In this document: one piece after another, positions 40,583-49,402 of the stretch
How positions within the stretch are numbered: position 1 is the stretch's first letter
How the letters are laid out: every line of letters starts with the position of its first letter
Source of the DNA: CAMLOF01 sp041913045
GTDB taxonomy: Bacteria; Pseudomonadota; Gammaproteobacteria; Burkholderiales; Burkholderiaceae_C
Direction of reading: 5' to 3'
Assembly (NCBI GenBank): GCA_041913045.1
Contig: JAYSGB010000007.1
Span: forward strand, 1-64,000
DNA length: 64,000 nt
Notes under the pieces: model-generated
The model's database searches: none
What the model saw: the letters and a program-made list of their open reading frames with translations, nothing else
Told to the model about the DNA's origin: nothing
Translations under genes and position numbers: made by a program

Positions 40583-41483
40583 GGTTTTGCACTTGTTCGC
40601 GCATCTGTTCGATCAAGACTTTCATGTCCACCGACACCCGGGTGAGTTCCAGGCTGGAGGACTTGCTGCCAAGGGTGTTGGCTTCGCGGTGGAGTTCCTG
40701 GATGAAGAAGTCCAGGCGCTTGCCCGCCTCGCCGCCCTTGTGGACAAGACGTTCGATCTCGTCCAGGTGGGATTGCAGGCGGGTGAGTTCTTCTGCCACG
40801 TCGATGCGGATGGCGAAAGCGGTGGCTTCGGCCAGTGCGCGTTCCTGGGCGGCACTGGCTGCGGCATCGGTCTGGGCTGCGCCCAGGGCCTCGTTCCACC
40901 GTTCCAGGAAGCGTTGGCGTTGCAGTTCCACCAGTTTGGGCACCATGGGCTGTGCCTGGCTGGCCAGGGTGCGCAGCTGGGCCACACGGTCCAGCAGCAT
41001 GGCGGCCAGCTTGGCGCCCTCGCGCTCGCGTGACGCGGCAAATTCTTCCACCGTGTGCCGTGCCAGGGTAAGCAGTTCGTCGGCCAGGCCGCCGCTCACG
41101 GGCGTGGCCCGCGCCAGGGCTTGCATCACTTCGGCCACCGAGAGTTCGCGCGCTTGTGGCAGCCAATCGCGGATCTGGTCCTGCACGGCGGCAATTTTTT
41201 GCAGGTCGGTCACCCCAGGGGCGCGCAGCGCGTTGTCGGCGCGGCCTTCGATCCAGGCGCGCACCTCGACCTTGCCGCGCTTGATGCGCGCGCCAATGAG
41301 TTCGCGCAGGGCGGGTTCAACCGGGCGCAGTTCGTCGGACAGACGGAAGGTCAGGTCCAGGAAGCGGCTGTTGACCGACCGGATTTCCATGCCCAGGGCG
41401 GGCGCGGCGGGTGCCGTGGCGGGCTCGCCCTGGGGGGGCTGGCTCTGCGCCGTGGCATAGCCGGTCATGCTGTAAACTGGCAT
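40575..41483 (-). CDS. yicC: YicC family endoribonuclease
   Basis: A 302-residue protein of the YicC/YloC family, recognised by the N-terminal MTGYA motif (after a short lead), the MEIRSVNSRFLDLTFRLP-like segment and the C-terminal NTLGSKSSSLELTR region. E. coli YicC is an RNase that affects sRNA turnover. The C-terminal end up to the stop (VLIEQMREQVQNLE) is typical. It is divergent from the Ser/Thr kinase gene and heads the gmk-rpoZ operon. Confidence 0.93.
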   Translation of the reverse strand: MPVYSMTGYATAQSQPPQGEPATAPAAPALGMEIRSVNSRFLDLTFRLSDELRPVEPALRELIGARIKRGKVEVRAWIEGRADNALRAPGVTDLQKIAAVQDQIRDWLPQARELSVAEVMQALARATPVSGGLADELLTLARHTVEEFAASREREGAKLAAMLLDRVAQLRTLASQAQPMVPKLVELQRQRFLERWNEALGAAQTDAAASAAQERALAEATAFAIRIDVAEELTRLQSHLDEIERLVHKGGEAGKRLDFFIQELHREANTLGSKSSSLELTRVSVDMKVLIEQMREQVQNLE

Positions 41484-41502
41484 TCAAACGTCTCGCAGTG
41501 TG

Positions 41503-41528
41503 TTTGCAACAATGTCTGGGGTTGCAAA
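41503..41528. promoter_or_regulatory. Inverted repeat between yicC and the kinase gene
   Basis: TTTGCAAC (41503-41510) and GTTGCAAA (41521-41528) form a perfect 8-bp inverted repeat with a 10-base spacer, 10 bases before the kinase ATG and 20 before the yicC start on the other strand. It is a good candidate operator, or an mRNA hairpin in the kinase leader. No ribosome-binding site is visible between it and the kinase ATG. Confidence 0.5.
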
Positions 41529-41538
41529 TTCTTCGATT

Positions 41539-42546
41539 ATGTCAAAGACCAAGCCAGCCCCGCTGCCGCCCGACACATTGATCGGCGGCTACCGCATCAT
41601 CCGCAAGCTCGCCGCTGGCGGTTTCGGCTTGGTGTACCTTGCGCTCGATAGCGATGGCCAGAAGGTCGCGCTCAAGGAGTATTTGCCGTCTGCGCTGGCC
41701 ACGCGAGAGGAGGGCGAACTCCTTCCGGTCGTGCCGCCCGAGAAGCTGTCGCTTTACCGCCTGGGGCTCAAGAGCTTCTTTGAAGAAGGGCGCGCGCTGG
41801 CGCAAATCTCACACCCGTCGGTGGTGAGCGTGCTCAACTTCTTCCGCGAGAACGAAACCGTCTACATGGTGATGAACTACCTGGAGGGCGCGTCTCTTCA
41901 GGACTACATCATCGTTGCGCGTGAACTCAAGCGCAAAAAGGTGTTTCGCGAGTCGACCATTCGCTCCCTCTTCGACGAAGTGCTGCGCGGACTGCGCATC
42001 GTGCACCAACACAAGATGCTGCACCTGGACATCAAGCCCGCCAACATCTTCATCACCGATGACGACAAGGCGGTGCTGATCGACTTTGGCGCCGCGCGGG
42101 AAGTGCTCAACACCGAAGGCAACTTTGTTCGGCCCATGTATACGCCGGGTTTTGCGGCACCAGAGATGTACAAGCGCAACTCGGCGATGGGGCCTTGGAC
42201 CGACATCTACGCCGTGGGCGCCTGCATTTACGCGTGCATGCAGGGCTACCCGCCGCATGACGCGCCGCAGCGCATCGAAAAGGACAGGTTGTCCACAGCC
42301 ATGACGCGTTTGCGCGGGTTGTATTCCGACAGCCTCATCGAGGTGGTTCAGTGGTGCATGGCCACCGATCCGTTGGCCCGCCCGCAGTCGGTCTTTGCCT
42401 TGCAGAAGGAACTCAACCGCGAGGAAGAGCGCCACTACACCGAGCCCGGCCTGGCGGAAAAGTTGCGCATGCGTCTTGGCAGCCTCATGGGTAAGGCGGA
42501 TGATGCATCTGCGCCACGTCCGCGTTCCAGCTTCCACGACACATGA
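41539..42546 (+). CDS. Hanks-type Ser/Thr protein kinase
   Basis: A 335-residue cytoplasmic kinase. The Gly-rich loop AAGGFGLVYLA is at residues 25-35, Lys46 is in VALKEY, the catalytic loop HLDIKPAN at 162-169 (HLD instead of HRD), DFG at 182-184, and an APE motif follows (FAAPEMY). There is no transmembrane segment or sensor domain, only a short C-terminal tail. It overlaps the PP2C phosphatase by ATGA, so the two act on shared targets. The start at 41539 was chosen over earlier ATGs because it follows the inverted repeat and begins the conserved region. Confidence 0.92.
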   Translation: MSKTKPAPLPPDTLIGGYRIIRKLAAGGFGLVYLALDSDGQKVALKEYLPSALATREEGELLPVVPPEKLSLYRLGLKSFFEEGRALAQISHPSVVSVLNFFRENETVYMVMNYLEGASLQDYIIVARELKRKKVFRESTIRSLFDEVLRGLRIVHQHKMLHLDIKPANIFITDDDKAVLIDFGAAREVLNTEGNFVRPMYTPGFAAPEMYKRNSAMGPWTDIYAVGACIYACMQGYPPHDAPQRIEKDRLSTAMTRLRGLYSDSLIEVVQWCMATDPLARPQSVFALQKELNREEERHYTEPGLAEKLRMRLGSLMGKADDASAPRPRSSFHDT

Positions 42547-43448
42547 AGTTCTCCGTCTACCAGATCAGCCGCAAGGGTGGCCGCGAGCTCAATGAGGACC
42601 GCCTGGGCTACACCTACACGCGTGGTGCGGTGCTGCTGGTCCTGGCCGATGGCATGGGTGGGCATCCCCAGGGAGAAAAGGCGGCAGAGATCGCTGTCAA
42701 GGTTTTCACGCAACGTTTTGTGGCACAGGCGCTGCCCAGGCTGGATGATGTCGCCGCGTTTTTGGAGCAGACCCTCTACGCCGCCAACCAGTCGATCGTC
42801 GATTACGCGCTGCAACAATCGCTGAGCGACAACCCGCGCACCACGCTGGTTGCAGCCGTCCTTCAGGACGGGCAACTTCATGCCATCCATTCCGGCGACT
42901 CCCGCCTGTACTGGACGCGCGGCGGCCGCATGCTCCGGCGTACCCGTGACCATTCCTACCAGGAGAACGCGGAGCTGTTCAAGCACACGCCGCCCAATGT
43001 GAATCGCAGCGTGCTATTCACCTGTCTGGGGTCGCCCACCCGGCCGATTTTTGACGTGCTGGGCCCCGAGCCCCTGCGTGAGGGCGACCGCCTGCTGCTG
43101 TGCTCGGACGGCCTTTGGGCCGTGATGAGCGACGACGACGTTGCTGCCGGTCTGCACGGGCTGGCCCTGCGCGATGCGGTCACCGCCCTGGCGGAGCAGG
43201 CGCTGCAAAAAGGCGGCAAGCGCGGCGACAACGTTTCCATTCTTGCCCTGGAGTGGGAGACCGCAGACGATTTTGAGCCCACCCAGGTGATACGTACCGA
43301 GGCGCTGGGTGCAGAGCCTTACGCATCCTCGTTTCACAACGTCGCCCCTGGCGATTTGGTGGAAGATTTTGACGACGAGGCGATCGAGCGTTCGATTGCC
43401 GAGATCAACGACGCGATCCGCCGTACGGCGGCGCGCAAACCCCGCTGA
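42543..43448 (+). CDS. PP2C-type Ser/Thr protein phosphatase
   Basis: A 301-residue metal-dependent phosphatase. Conserved acidic residues are in VLADGMGGHPQGEKAAE (~residues 36-52), SGDSRLYW, LCSDGLW and RGDNVSILAL. The C-terminal 50 residues (rich in Asp/Glu) extend beyond the core. It reverses phosphorylation by the kinase encoded just upstream (4-bp overlap). rph follows after 12 bp. Confidence 0.94.
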   Translation: MKFSVYQISRKGGRELNEDRLGYTYTRGAVLLVLADGMGGHPQGEKAAEIAVKVFTQRFVAQALPRLDDVAAFLEQTLYAANQSIVDYALQQSLSDNPRTTLVAAVLQDGQLHAIHSGDSRLYWTRGGRMLRRTRDHSYQENAELFKHTPPNVNRSVLFTCLGSPTRPIFDVLGPEPLREGDRLLLCSDGLWAVMSDDDVAAGLHGLALRDAVTALAEQALQKGGKRGDNVSILALEWETADDFEPTQVIRTEALGAEPYASSFHNVAPGDLVEDFDDEAIERSIAEINDAIRRTAARKPR

Positions 43449-43460
43449 CTGAACTGCTGA

Positions 43461-44216
43461 ATGACTGAAGAAATCGCCTACCGCCTGCCCCGCCCAGACG
43501 GACGTGCACCCGACGCACTGCGCCCTGTGCGCATCACCCGCAACTACACCATGCACGCCGAAGGTTCGGTGCTTGTGGAGTTCGGCCACACCAAAGTGCT
43601 GTGCACCGCGTCCGTCGAGGAAAAGGTGCCGCCGCACAAGAAGGGAAGCGGCGAGGGTTGGGTCACCGCCGAGTACGGCATGCTGCCGCGCGCCACCCAC
43701 ACCCGCAGCAGCCGTGAAGCCGCCAAAGGCAAGCAAACTGGCCGCACGCAGGAGATTCAGCGCCTCATCGGTCGCTCGCTGCGCGCCGTGTTCGACCTGG
43801 CCGTGCTGGGCGAGCGCACCATCACGCTGGACTGCGACGTGCTGCAGGCCGACGGTGGCACGCGCACGGCTGCCATCACCGGTGCCTTCGTGGCTGCGCA
43901 AGACGCCGTGCACCAGCTGCTGGCCGAAGGCAAGATCGAACGCAGCCCCGTGCTGCATCCGGTGGCTGCCATCTCGGTGGGCATTGTGGGCGGCGTGCCG
44001 GTGCTGGATTTGAACTACGTGGAAGACTCGGCCTGCGACACCGACATGAACGTTGTGATGACCGGTGCCGGGCACTACGTGGAGGTGCAGGGCACGGCTG
44101 AGGGTGCGGCCTTCACCCGTGACGAGATGAACCAGCTTCTGCTGCTGGCCGAGAAGGGCATCAACGAACTGATCGCGCTGCAGCGCGCCGCGCTGGCTGG
44201 CGCGGATGTGGAGTGA
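43461..44216 (+). CDS. rph: Ribonuclease PH
   Basis: A 251-residue phosphate-dependent 3'-5' exoribonuclease that trims tRNA and rRNA precursors. Signatures are RPDGRAPDALRPVRI, the RNA-binding SRREAAKGKQTGRTQEIQ-like segment (reads SSREAAKGKQTGRTQEIQ), LDCDVLQADGGTRTAA and EDSACDTDMNVVMT. The C-terminus is complete, unlike the frameshifted E. coli K-12 copy. It is followed by rdgB after 8 bp. Confidence 0.97.
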   Translation: MTEEIAYRLPRPDGRAPDALRPVRITRNYTMHAEGSVLVEFGHTKVLCTASVEEKVPPHKKGSGEGWVTAEYGMLPRATHTRSSREAAKGKQTGRTQEIQRLIGRSLRAVFDLAVLGERTITLDCDVLQADGGTRTAAITGAFVAAQDAVHQLLAEGKIERSPVLHPVAAISVGIVGGVPVLDLNYVEDSACDTDMNVVMTGAGHYVEVQGTAEGAAFTRDEMNQLLLLAEKGINELIALQRAALAGADVE

Positions 44217-44224
44217 GGCGCCGG

Positions 44225-44842
44225 ATGGTTGGTCACAAGCTGGTGCTCGCATCCAACAACGCTGGCAAGCTGGCGGAATTGCAAACCATGTTCGCCCCGC
44301 TAGGGGTGGAGTTGGTGCGCCAGGGCGACCTGGGTATTCCCGAGGCGCCCGAGCCGCATCGCACCTTCATTGAAAACGCCCTGGCCAAGGCCAGGCATGC
44401 CAGCGCGCAAAGCGGCTTGCCCGCGCTGGCGGACGACGCGGGGCTGTGCGTTGATGCGTTTGGCGGGCAGCCTGGGGTGGATACTGCCTACTACGCCACC
44501 CGCTTCGGTTACGAAAAAAGCGATGCCAACAACGTGCGTGCGCTGCTGGAACAGTTGCACGGCCAGCCCAACCGCCGTGCCGCCATGGTGAGCACGCTGG
44601 TGGCCGTGCGTTCCGCCGACGACCCCGAGCCTTTGGTGGCCACTGGGCGTGTGGCTGGCGTCATTGCCGAGGAACCGGTGGGCAGCAATGGCTTCGGGTT
44701 CGACCCGGTGATGTGGATTCCCGAGTTCGGCCAGACCTTCGCCCAACTCCCGGTGGAGGTGAAGAACGCCAACAGCCATCGGGGCCGCGCTGCCCGTGCC
44801 ATGCTGGAACTGATGCGCGAGCGTTGGTTCTCACAGGCATGA
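44225..44842 (+). CDS. rdgB: dITP/XTP pyrophosphatase (RdgB/HAM1)
   Basis: A 205-residue enzyme that removes non-canonical purine nucleotides (ITP, dITP, XTP). SNNAGKLAEL begins the nucleotide pocket, TFIENALAKARHA, LADDAGLCVDA and GSNGFGFDPVMW complete the family pattern. GAGG at 44215-44218 is 6 bases before the ATG at 44225 and decides the start; a GTG at 44213 is less likely. It overlaps hemW by ATGA. Confidence 0.96.
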   Translation: MVGHKLVLASNNAGKLAELQTMFAPLGVELVRQGDLGIPEAPEPHRTFIENALAKARHASAQSGLPALADDAGLCVDAFGGQPGVDTAYYATRFGYEKSDANNVRALLEQLHGQPNRRAAMVSTLVAVRSADDPEPLVATGRVAGVIAEEPVGSNGFGFDPVMWIPEFGQTFAQLPVEVKNANSHRGRAARAMLELMRERWFSQA

Positions 44843-46068
44843 CCCAGACCACCGTCTTGCGCTGGCAGCGTCCCGGCGCCCTGCAACTGCCCGCGCTGCC
44901 GCCCCTGTCGCTCTACATCCACCTGCCCTGGTGCCTGAAGAAGTGCCCTTACTGCGACTTCAACTCGCACGAGTGGGGTGCCGCAGCGGGGCAGGGTGAC
45001 ATGCCTGAACAACGCTACCTGGACGCGCTGCGTGCCGACCTGGAAGCCAGCCTGCCGCTGATCTGGGGCCGCACGGTGCACAGCGTGTTCATCGGCGGCG
45101 GCACTCCCAGCCTGTTCTCGCCAGACGCCATAGACCGCCTGTTGTCTGATGTGCGTTCGCTGCTGCGGCTGGAGGCCGATGCCGAAATCACGCTGGAAGC
45201 CAACCCGGGCACCTTCGAGAAGGACCGCTTCCGGGGGTACCGGCAGGCGGGTGTAACGCGCCTCAGCATCGGTGTGCAGAGCTTTGATGACCGATTCCTG
45301 AAGGCGATCGGCAGGGTGCATGACGCAGCCCAGGCGCGCGCCGCCGTGGAGGAGGCTGCGGATACGTTCGATACCTTCAATATCGACCTGATGTACGCCC
45401 TGCCCGGGCAGACGCTGGCCGACCTGGACCGCGACCTTGACGTGGCACTGGGCTACGCACCGCCGCACCTGTCGGTCTATCACCTGACGCTGGAGCCCAA
45501 CACCTATTTCGCCAAGCACCCGCCCCAGGTGCCTGACGACGACACCGCCTACGAGATGCTGGACCGCATCACCGAACGCACGGTGGGTGCGGGCCTGCAC
45601 CGTTACGAGGTGTCGGCCTACGCGCGCGACGGCCACCGCTGCTGGCACAACTTGAATTACTGGCAGTTTGGCGATTACCTGGGCATAGGCGCGGGGGCGC
45701 ACGGCAAGCTGAGTTTTGCGCACCGCATCATGCGGCAGGTGCGCTGGCGTGAACCCAAGCTTTACATGGACAACGCTTTGGCAGGCCAGCCCATGGCCAG
45801 TGAGACCGAGGTGGCCAGCGCCGACCTGCCGTTTGAATACATGCTCAACGCGTTGCGGCTGCGCCATGGTTTCAGACTGGTCGATTTCAGCGAACGCACG
45901 GGCCTGCCTGTCACAGTCATTTCGTCTGCGTTGGAGCAGGCACAGCAGCGTGGCTGGATTGAGCGCGACCTGCAAATCGTGCGTCCGACCGAAAAAGGGT
46001 TTGACTTTCTGAGCGATCTGCAGGCATTGTTCCTGCCGGATGATGGGGGACAGTCCCCCGCAGCTTGA
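44839..46068 (+). CDS. hemW: Radical SAM heme chaperone HemW
   Basis: A 409-residue radical SAM protein that binds and delivers heme. IHLPWCLKKCPYCDF holds the CxxxCxxC cluster motif (from about residue 27), GGGTPS follows, and the C-terminal HemN-like domain is present. The HNLNYWQ and GIGAGAHG motifs match HemW. It was formerly annotated as HemN-like coproporphyrinogen oxidase. The ATG at 44839 overlaps the rdgB stop; the longer frame from 44713 is rejected. Confidence 0.95.
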   Translation: MTQTTVLRWQRPGALQLPALPPLSLYIHLPWCLKKCPYCDFNSHEWGAAAGQGDMPEQRYLDALRADLEASLPLIWGRTVHSVFIGGGTPSLFSPDAIDRLLSDVRSLLRLEADAEITLEANPGTFEKDRFRGYRQAGVTRLSIGVQSFDDRFLKAIGRVHDAAQARAAVEEAADTFDTFNIDLMYALPGQTLADLDRDLDVALGYAPPHLSVYHLTLEPNTYFAKHPPQVPDDDTAYEMLDRITERTVGAGLHRYEVSAYARDGHRCWHNLNYWQFGDYLGIGAGAHGKLSFAHRIMRQVRWREPKLYMDNALAGQPMASETEVASADLPFEYMLNALRLRHGFRLVDFSERTGLPVTVISSALEQAQQRGWIERDLQIVRPTEKGFDFLSDLQALFLPDDGGQSPAA

Positions 46069-46081
46069 GCGGAGGTGCGTC

Positions 46082-46747
46082 ATGTTCGCGGTTTACGGCA
46101 CGTCGGGCCAGATGTTTCAGGGCCCGTTCGAGGAGTTGCGCAAAGTCGCGCCAACGCTGCGGCTGTCCCGCGCACGCCCGGTCAATGCCGACCTGGATCG
46201 TCCTGATGTTGTGGAGGCAGTTCCGGGTCGGGAACACCCGGCCAGACACTCGCCAGCAGAGCGTGCGCTGCATGCGTACGCCGATACCCAGCAAGGTGTG
46301 GGGGGGCGGCAGCAGTTGCGTCTGGTGTCTGACGTGATGACGCGAGAGCCTGTGCTGCTGCCTGACAACCTCACGGTGTGGGAGGCCCTGCAACGTATGG
46401 TGGAGGCTGGCGTGAGCCAAATGCCTGTGGTCAATGTGCAGAACCGCTTGGTGGGTGCCCTGACCTGGGGAGATTTCATGCGCCTCGACCGCCTGCCCGA
46501 CCCCGCAGCCAACCCGCTGGTGTGGCGGGCGCGAATGGCACAGTCCGTGACAGAGTGGATGTTCTCGCCCGTGCCAAGCGTCGAACCCGAGACCGAACTG
46601 CGCAAACTGGCGGTCGCGTTGCTGGAAACGGGCCTGCCCGGCCTGCCGGTGGTGGCGGGTGACGGCACCGTGCAGGGTTACGTGTCGCGCTCGGACATCC
46701 TGCGTGCCGTGACGCACGATCCGCCGCTCGATCTCTGGGCCCGCTGA
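46082..46747 (+). CDS. CBS-domain-pair protein
   Basis: A 221-residue protein with about 80 N-terminal residues of no recognised domain, then two CBS domains (SDVMTREPVLLPDNLTVWEAL onward and SVTEWMFSPVPSVEPETELRK onward, given by their starts). CBS pairs bind adenine nucleotides and act as energy sensors. GGAGG precedes the ATG by 6 bases. It lies 13 bp after hemW, but its partner is unknown. Confidence 0.88.
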   Translation: MFAVYGTSGQMFQGPFEELRKVAPTLRLSRARPVNADLDRPDVVEAVPGREHPARHSPAERALHAYADTQQGVGGRQQLRLVSDVMTREPVLLPDNLTVWEALQRMVEAGVSQMPVVNVQNRLVGALTWGDFMRLDRLPDPAANPLVWRARMAQSVTEWMFSPVPSVEPETELRKLAVALLETGLPGLPVVAGDGTVQGYVSRSDILRAVTHDPPLDLWAR

Positions 46748-46834
46748 GCGCGACGGCAGGTTCCCACCGAAAACAGAGACAATACGCGTTTGGCCCCCGT
46801 ACAGGGGGCGCACACCCATTGCCGCATTGAAGCC

Positions 46835-49402
46835 GTGAACACCCAAGACAAGACCCCGCACAAGCCCGCGGACCTCCAGCAACTCGACGCTCTGACGGGC
46901 GGTGTCTTTACCGCGCCCACTTCCGGCGAGCGAGCAGCACGCCTGCGCGACTGGCTGGCGGGCGAACCGTCCCTGGACGCGATGCATGACGTGTACCGCG
47001 AACTCTCTCACCGGGACAAGGGTGCTGCCAAGTCCTTGAAGGAAAAGCTGGACGAACTCAAGCGCGCCAAGGCTCAGGAGGCCATGGCCGCGGAGTGGGC
47101 CATCAAAGCGCAGGCGCTGTTGGCCCTGCCGCGCTTGAATCTGGCAGATGCCATGGCCTGGCAGCGCGATGCTGCCAAGGCGGGTGCGCCGCTGTCGCGC
47201 GAGCCTCTGGCAGGCCTGAAGGCAGCGCTTGCCGAGCGCATGAAGGCCCTGGAAGAACTGCAGCACCGCGTGCAGGTCGAGCGCGAGGCTGCCGTGCTGT
47301 TGGCTCAACGCATCGAGGTGCTTTCCACCAAGTCGTGGCAAGAAGCACAGGCTGCCCTTGAGGGGCTGCGCGCCGACGTGGCAACCTGGCAGGGTCAGGC
47401 AGATAAGTTGATGGTCGATCCCGCGTGGGACAGCCTGGACCCGAAGTTCCCATCGCAGCTCGACACCTCGCGCAAGCAGTTGGTGCTGGTGTGGGAAGCG
47501 TTTGATGCTGCCTTGGCGCAGGCCGTTGCGGCTGCGGCCGACCCGCAGGCTCCGCTGCCTGCCGTGCCGGTGTGGGCGGATGAATTGCGCGCGTTGCGCG
47601 GTGAGCCAGCGGCTGCGCCGGTGGGCATCGACCCAGCCGAACTGGCTGCTCGCCAGGCGCAGGCCAACCAAAGCGTGCAGGCAGCGCTGGAACTGCTGGT
47701 GAAGGAATTGGCGCAAGGCCACAGCAAGGCATTGCCCAAGATTGCAGCCAGCCTGCGCCAGGCCCTGAAGGACCATGGCCGCCTGATAGATGCCGAACTT
47801 GACACCAAGGCGCAGGCCGCGCTGGCCCAGGCGGGCGAGCTCGAGGGCTGGCAGCGCTGGCGCGCCGACCAGTTGCGTGAGGAACTGGTAGCCAAAGCCG
47901 TTGCGTTGACCCAGGCCCCCGATGGCCAGCGCCTGGGTGGTCGCAAGATGCAGGAAACCCTGCGCGCGTTGCGCGAACAGTGGAAGACCACCGATCAGGG
48001 TGGCGTGCCCAACCATGCCCTCTGGAAGAAGTTCGACGAAGCCTGCAACCAGGCACACAAGGTCGTTGAAGAGTGGCTGGACAAGCTCAAGCAGCAGAAC
48101 GAATCCAACAAAGGCCAGCGCCTTGGGCTGATCGAAGAAGTGCGCGCCTGGACCGAGGCTCATGCCGCCAGCAGCGACTGGAAGGCGCAAGCCCGTGATC
48201 TGCACGCCTTTGCCGAACGCTGGCGCCAGTCTGGGCACCTGAGCGAAAAGCTCTTTGCCGAGGTGCAGCCGCTGTGGAAGGCTGCCATGCAGGCGGCTCA
48301 CCTGCGCCTGGAAACAGCGCAGGCAGAAAGCCTGCAGCGCCGCCAAGCCCTGATCGACGAGGCCGTGGCCCTGGGCGCTGCACCGGTGCTGCGCATAGAC
48401 GCCGTGAAGGCCTTGCAGCAGCGCTGGCAGCAGGAGGCGCACAGTGTTCCCCTGGACCGCAAACAAGAGCAGAAGCTCTGGGAGGCATTCCGCAAGCCGA
48501 TTGACGAAGCCTTCGAGCGCAAGTCCACCGAACGGGAAAAAGCTGCAACCGCGGTAAGCGCCCACGACAAGGCGGTTCTGGACGCAGCCAAGGCGTTGGA
48601 CGCAGCAAGCGCCAGCGGCGACGCGCAGAAGATCCGTGCCGCCATGGACGCCTTGCAAGCAGCCATGCGTGGGCAGGCTGAGGCCGCGCCTGAGGAGACC
48701 GCTCAGGCTGCCCCCGCTCCTGAAGCACCCGAGGCTACCGCCGAGCCGACCGCAGAAGCAGCACCTGCAGCGCCCAAAAAGCTGGTGGCCATGCGCGGTG
48801 ATGACCGCCCTGGCATGCAGAAGACCGTACCTGCGACCGGCAAGCCCGGCGCGCGTGACGCGAAAGGGCCTGGCCGTCGCGACGAGCGGTCCGGTGCGGG
48901 CCGTTGGGGTGAGCGGCCTGGCTTTGAGCAGCGTGGCCCGCGTCTGGGCGATGCTGCTTTCCGCGCGCAGCGCCAGGCACAGGAGCACGCCGAAGCCGCG
49001 TTGCGCAAGCTGGCTGCCCAGGCCCATGGTGAAGTGCTGACCCAACTGCTCACCGCGTGGGAAAAGCGCGATGCAGAGGCTCTGCCCACCGCGCAAGCAC
49101 TGGGCGGGCGTGCGGGTGCGTCGGCTCGCTCCACTTGGGCGCAGGCGCTTGCAGGTGCGGCTGCGGGCGGCGATCAGGCGGCTCAGAGCATGCTGCGCCT
49201 GGAAATGGCTGCAGAAGTGCCTACGCCTGCCGAACACCTTAGCGCGCGCCGCATGCTGCAGTTGCAATTGCTGACGCAGCGCAATGCTGCTGGCCCTTCC
49301 GAGACCTGGATGCAGGACGTGGCCAAGGTGCTGGCTGCCCCCCACGATGCCGCCACGGCACGGCGTTTGCAAACCGTCCTCAAAGCGCTGCTCAAGCGCT
49401 GA
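46835..49402 (+). CDS. DUF349 domain-containing protein
   Basis: A large (855-residue) Ala/Gln-rich, mostly helical protein with several DUF349 repeats (for example LREQWKTTDQGGVPNHALWKKFDEAC region and LQQRWQQEAHSVPLDRKQEQKLWEAFR region). Near residues 640-710 there is an Ala/Pro/Glu stretch and then a basic Arg/Gly-rich linker (GPGRRDERSGAGRWGERP). The C-terminal 130 residues are again helical. The start is uncertain: GTG at 46835 or TTG at 46790. The function is unknown; the basic linker suggests nucleic-acid or ribosome contact. Its end overlaps convergent mtfA by 11 bp. Confidence 0.82.
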   Translation: MNTQDKTPHKPADLQQLDALTGGVFTAPTSGERAARLRDWLAGEPSLDAMHDVYRELSHRDKGAAKSLKEKLDELKRAKAQEAMAAEWAIKAQALLALPRLNLADAMAWQRDAAKAGAPLSREPLAGLKAALAERMKALEELQHRVQVEREAAVLLAQRIEVLSTKSWQEAQAALEGLRADVATWQGQADKLMVDPAWDSLDPKFPSQLDTSRKQLVLVWEAFDAALAQAVAAAADPQAPLPAVPVWADELRALRGEPAAAPVGIDPAELAARQAQANQSVQAALELLVKELAQGHSKALPKIAASLRQALKDHGRLIDAELDTKAQAALAQAGELEGWQRWRADQLREELVAKAVALTQAPDGQRLGGRKMQETLRALREQWKTTDQGGVPNHALWKKFDEACNQAHKVVEEWLDKLKQQNESNKGQRLGLIEEVRAWTEAHAASSDWKAQARDLHAFAERWRQSGHLSEKLFAEVQPLWKAAMQAAHLRLETAQAESLQRRQALIDEAVALGAAPVLRIDAVKALQQRWQQEAHSVPLDRKQEQKLWEAFRKPIDEAFERKSTEREKAATAVSAHDKAVLDAAKALDAASASGDAQKIRAAMDALQAAMRGQAEAAPEETAQAAPAPEAPEATAEPTAEAAPAAPKKLVAMRGDDRPGMQKTVPATGKPGARDAKGPGRRDERSGAGRWGERPGFEQRGPRLGDAAFRAQRQAQEHAEAALRKLAAQAHGEVLTQLLTAWEKRDAEALPTAQALGGRAGASARSTWAQALAGAAAGGDQAAQSMLRLEMAAEVPTPAEHLSARRMLQLQLLTQRNAAGPSETWMQDVAKVLAAPHDAATARRLQTVLKALLKR

